Made by a program: the position numbers and the translations under genes. Below, in pieces: positions 4,662 to 6,690 of a stretch of 6,690 nt of DNA. This DNA comes from an uncultured bacterium (lineage in GTDB: Bacteria > CAIJMQ01), in contig CAIJMQ010000065.1 in assembly GCA_903821905.1 (NCBI GenBank), positions 1 through 6,690 of the forward strand. Reading direction: 5' to 3'. A model generated the notes under the pieces. It had not been told where the DNA came from. It did not search any database and saw nothing but the letters and a program-made list of their open reading frames with translations. Each line of letters starts with the position of its first letter. Position 1 is the stretch's first letter.

Positions 4662-5363
4662 TTAAGAATATATTATTTCGTAGATAGCTTCCGCCAAAAC
4701 CAAATCTTCTGGAGTAGTTATTTTAATATTAAAAGGGCTACCTTCGACTATTTTCACTGGATGCGGCAATCTTTCTACAAGCCCTGCATCATCTGTAGCT
4801 TGAAAACTATCCTTTATCGCTTTTTCGTATGCTTTTAATATTAAAGGATATCGGAAAATTTGAGGAGTTTGTATAAGCCAAAGCCCGTTTCTATCGTAAG
4901 TAGATTTTACTTCCATTTTGGGGGTTGCATTTTTCAAGGTATCCCTTAACTGGACAGCACAAATAGCCGCACCAAATTCTTTTGTTTGATTAATTATATT
5001 GTTGAAAAGAGATTCCGTTATGAAAGGTCTTACCCCATCGTGGATTGCAACTATTGTAGTTTCTTTATCTAAACTTTTCAGCCCATTTAGAACAGATTCT
5101 CCGCGTGTTTCACCTCCACCTATTACCCCATCCACTTTTTTTATGTTGAACTTGTTAATTATTTCCTCTTTACACCACTGGATTCTATCTTCACTAACCA
5201 CTAAAGTTATAGAATCAACTTCGGAAATCTTGGATAAATTGATTAATGTATGAGCCAAAATAGGTTTGCCCTCTAAGGGTAGGTATTGTTTAGGCAAGGT
5301 GTGATTCATTCTTGTACCTTTGCCAGCTGCCACGATAATTACTGAGGTTTTCTCATTATCCAT
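4662..5363 (-). CDS. ispD: 2-C-methyl-D-erythritol 4-phosphate cytidylyltransferase IspD
   Basis: Couples CTP and methylerythritol 4-phosphate to form CDP-methylerythritol, step three of the MEP pathway, in the cytosol. The 233-residue protein has a nucleotidyltransferase fold: AAGKGTRM (12-19) with Lys25 in the CTP loop, GGGETRGESV (82-91), HDGVRPF (108-114), YDRNGLWLIQTPQIF (156-170, including a catalytic-region Arg), ATDDAG (189-194) and NIKITTPED (212-220). All catalytic landmarks are present and the length is normal. The ATG at 5363 lies 7 bases after the stop of the upstream DUF1015 gene, indicating one transcript. The ribosome binding site is weak (TTGGA about 10 bases upstream), which fits translational coupling to that gene. 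ispF is the next gene downstream and is not fused to it. Confidence 0.96.
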   Translation of the reverse strand: MDNEKTSVIIVAAGKGTRMNHTLPKQYLPLEGKPILAHTLINLSKISEVDSITLVVSEDRIQWCKEEIINKFNIKKVDGVIGGGETRGESVLNGLKSLDKETTIVAIHDGVRPFITESLFNNIINQTKEFGAAICAVQLRDTLKNATPKMEVKSTYDRNGLWLIQTPQIFRYPLILKAYEKAIKDSFQATDDAGLVERLPHPVKIVEGSPFNIKITTPEDLVLAEAIYEIIYS

Positions 5364-5370
5364 CGTTCTA

Positions 5371-6690
5371 TTATTCCAAATCTTTCAAGACATTAATGAA
5401 GAATCCCGAGGAAACCTTGGGGTAAAAATATGTGGCCTTGCCTGGCATTCTCTCTTGCCGGTTTGCTACAAGCCTTACTTCTTCCACTTTTGTTGCATTT
5501 AGTAGGAAAGCTATCTGATAAGTGCCATTTTTCACCAATTCTATGGCTTTATATCTATCCACTTCATAGTTTAACCTTGAAGTATCCTGAAGATTCTTTT
5601 CATCAAATCCCAAGATATTAGAAAATATTAAAGAGTGCAAAACTGAAACATCCAGATGTTTCCATGCAGGAGAATGTCTATCCATCCTGTCTATTAGTTT
5701 TTTCTCACCTTTAGAAACAAGAAGCAATGTCTTAGTTATATTATTATCGTTATACACTATACCAAAAGCATGTCTGGCATGACCTTCTTCTGCAATAAGT
5801 TTAAAACTTTCATCTATATTACTCAGTGGCAGTTCTTTAATCCAGAAAAAATCCTTTGCTTTATTATTAAGCTGATTCCAGTCATTTTCGCTAAACCCTT
5901 TCAATAATCTATGAGCAGGGAAGATTTTTAAACTATCATCCTCAATTGGGGAAATATAAGCCAAAATCCATCTGTGGGAATCTTTACCGGTCTGTTGCCA
6001 AAATTTCAGAGCTGTTTCATATCTATGATGCCCGTCGGCAATATAGAGCGTTTTATTTTTGATTATTTCTTTGATTTTAGTATTAACCCCGGGATTGGAA
6101 ACCCTCCACAAGGCATGTCTACGACCCAGAGGATGAGGAAATCCTTTTTGTATATATTTAGTAAGTTTTCTCTCCAGCGGCACAAAATCGGCAAAGGTAG
6201 AAGGTTCTCTATTCTTTTCAAGCAGCTTCATAACTTCATTGTTTTCATCTGAATAAATCAAAAATATGGGGGAAAGATTGGTCTGTGTCGCAGTTAAAAG
6301 TTTGAATCTGTCTTCTTTTGGAGAAGATAGCGTATTTTCGTGGGGGAGAATTTTCCCTTCTTTGAAATCCTCAAGCCTTACAAGAGCAAAAAAACCTTTT
6401 CTTAAAAACTCTTCATTATTGGCCAAAAAATGCTGATGATACAGACAGAAAGAAGAATTATTACCCTTTATAAAAATTTCATTCTTTAGCCATTCATTCA
6501 ATAATGAAGCAGCGTGTTGATATTTATCTTGGTCAACCGTTTCCTTGGGAAGAATGAGATTTATGATATTGTATTGCCTTGAATAATATTCTTCCCTTTC
6601 CTCAATAGGGATCACATCATACGGAGGAGAAATAACTTCCGATAAACTTTTTATCTTTTTAGTATTATAAAAATATCCGTTAAAAGGAAA
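5371..6690 (-). CDS. DUF1015 family protein (N-terminus cut by the right edge)
   Basis: The frame is open from the stop at 5371 to the window end, giving 439 residues. The family start is visible near the edge: PFNGYFYNTKKI (2-13) and VISPPYDVIP (19-28). A GTG codon at 6613-6615 is the Val of PPYDV, so it is internal; the true start lies just beyond 6690. Further landmarks, numbered from the edge: LEDFKEGKILPHENT (106-120), HPLGRRHALWRV (186-197), YIADGHHRYETAL (216-228) and RMPGKATYFYPK (414-425). These identify the conserved but biochemically uncharacterised DUF1015 family. The ADGHHR core resembles the nucleotide-binding loop of ParB/sulfiredoxin-fold proteins such as SerK-type serine kinases; a kinase-like role is inference only. 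No signal peptide or membrane segment is seen, so it is probably cytosolic. It is tightly linked to ispD (7-base gap). Confidence 0.9.
   Translation of the reverse strand, partial: FPFNGYFYNTKKIKSLSEVISPPYDVIPIEEREEYYSRQYNIINLILPKETVDQDKYQHAASLLNEWLKNEIFIKGNNSSFCLYHQHFLANNEEFLRKGFFALVRLEDFKEGKILPHENTLSSPKEDRFKLLTATQTNLSPIFLIYSDENNEVMKLLEKNREPSTFADFVPLERKLTKYIQKGFPHPLGRRHALWRVSNPGVNTKIKEIIKNKTLYIADGHHRYETALKFWQQTGKDSHRWILAYISPIEDDSLKIFPAHRLLKGFSENDWNQLNNKAKDFFWIKELPLSNIDESFKLIAEEGHARHAFGIVYNDNNITKTLLLVSKGEKKLIDRMDRHSPAWKHLDVSVLHSLIFSNILGFDEKNLQDTSRLNYEVDRYKAIELVKNGTYQIAFLLNATKVEEVRLVANRQERMPGKATYFYPKVSSGFFINVLKDLE

Overview
The window is a low-GC bacterial segment carrying seven evident protein genes plus the edge of a possible eighth. 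Two tandem prepilin-type (pseudopilin-like) proteins with an almost identical '[19 protein letters not shown]' N-terminus and unrelated C-terminal bodies are a style seen in PVC-superphylum and related candidate phyla (Lentisphaerae, Planctomycetes, Omnitrophota-like lineages). Together with AT-rich housekeeping genes this suggests such an uncultured bacterium. The assignment is inference; no marker gene in the window fixes the taxon.

Layout. 1-38 (minus): the first codons of a probable IclR-family regulator running off the left edge. 39-228: a divergent control region with an IclR-like palindrome (GGAATT-A-AATTCC), a perfect Shine-Dalgarno sequence far from the annotated gene, and a possible 15-codon leader ORF. 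229-1155 and 1342-2232 (plus): the two pseudopilin-like genes. Each is followed by its own strong hairpin terminator, and each is preceded by the same 15-base element AAAAGAAAGGAGGTG. The second has a fully consensus promoter (TTGACA-N16-TATAAT). 2359-4061 (plus): pyrK-pyrD, the electron-transfer and catalytic subunits of a class 1B, NAD-linked dihydroorotate dehydrogenase, joined by an ATGA stop/start overlap and preceded by a good promoter. 4083-6690 (minus, convergent with pyrD): a DUF1015 protein, ispD and ispF in that transcriptional order. IspD and IspF catalyse the third and fifth steps of the MEP isoprenoid pathway. The gap between ispD and ispF holds a degenerate array of 7-base repeats (consensus TNTYCTG).

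How the parts work together. The pyrimidine pair and the isoprenoid pair are ordinary core metabolism. The interesting part is the left third: individually transcribed pseudopilin-like proteins with a shared 5' mRNA element, next to what looks like a divergent regulator and its operator. This could be a regulated set of surface or periplasmic pseudopilin-like proteins rather than a structural type II secretion operon, since no secretion ATPase, platform protein or peptidase is present here.

Two gene starts need care. pyrD most likely begins at 3147 rather than at the in-frame TTG at 3135. The DUF1015 gene is cut by the right edge, and the GTG at 6615 is an internal codon, not its start.
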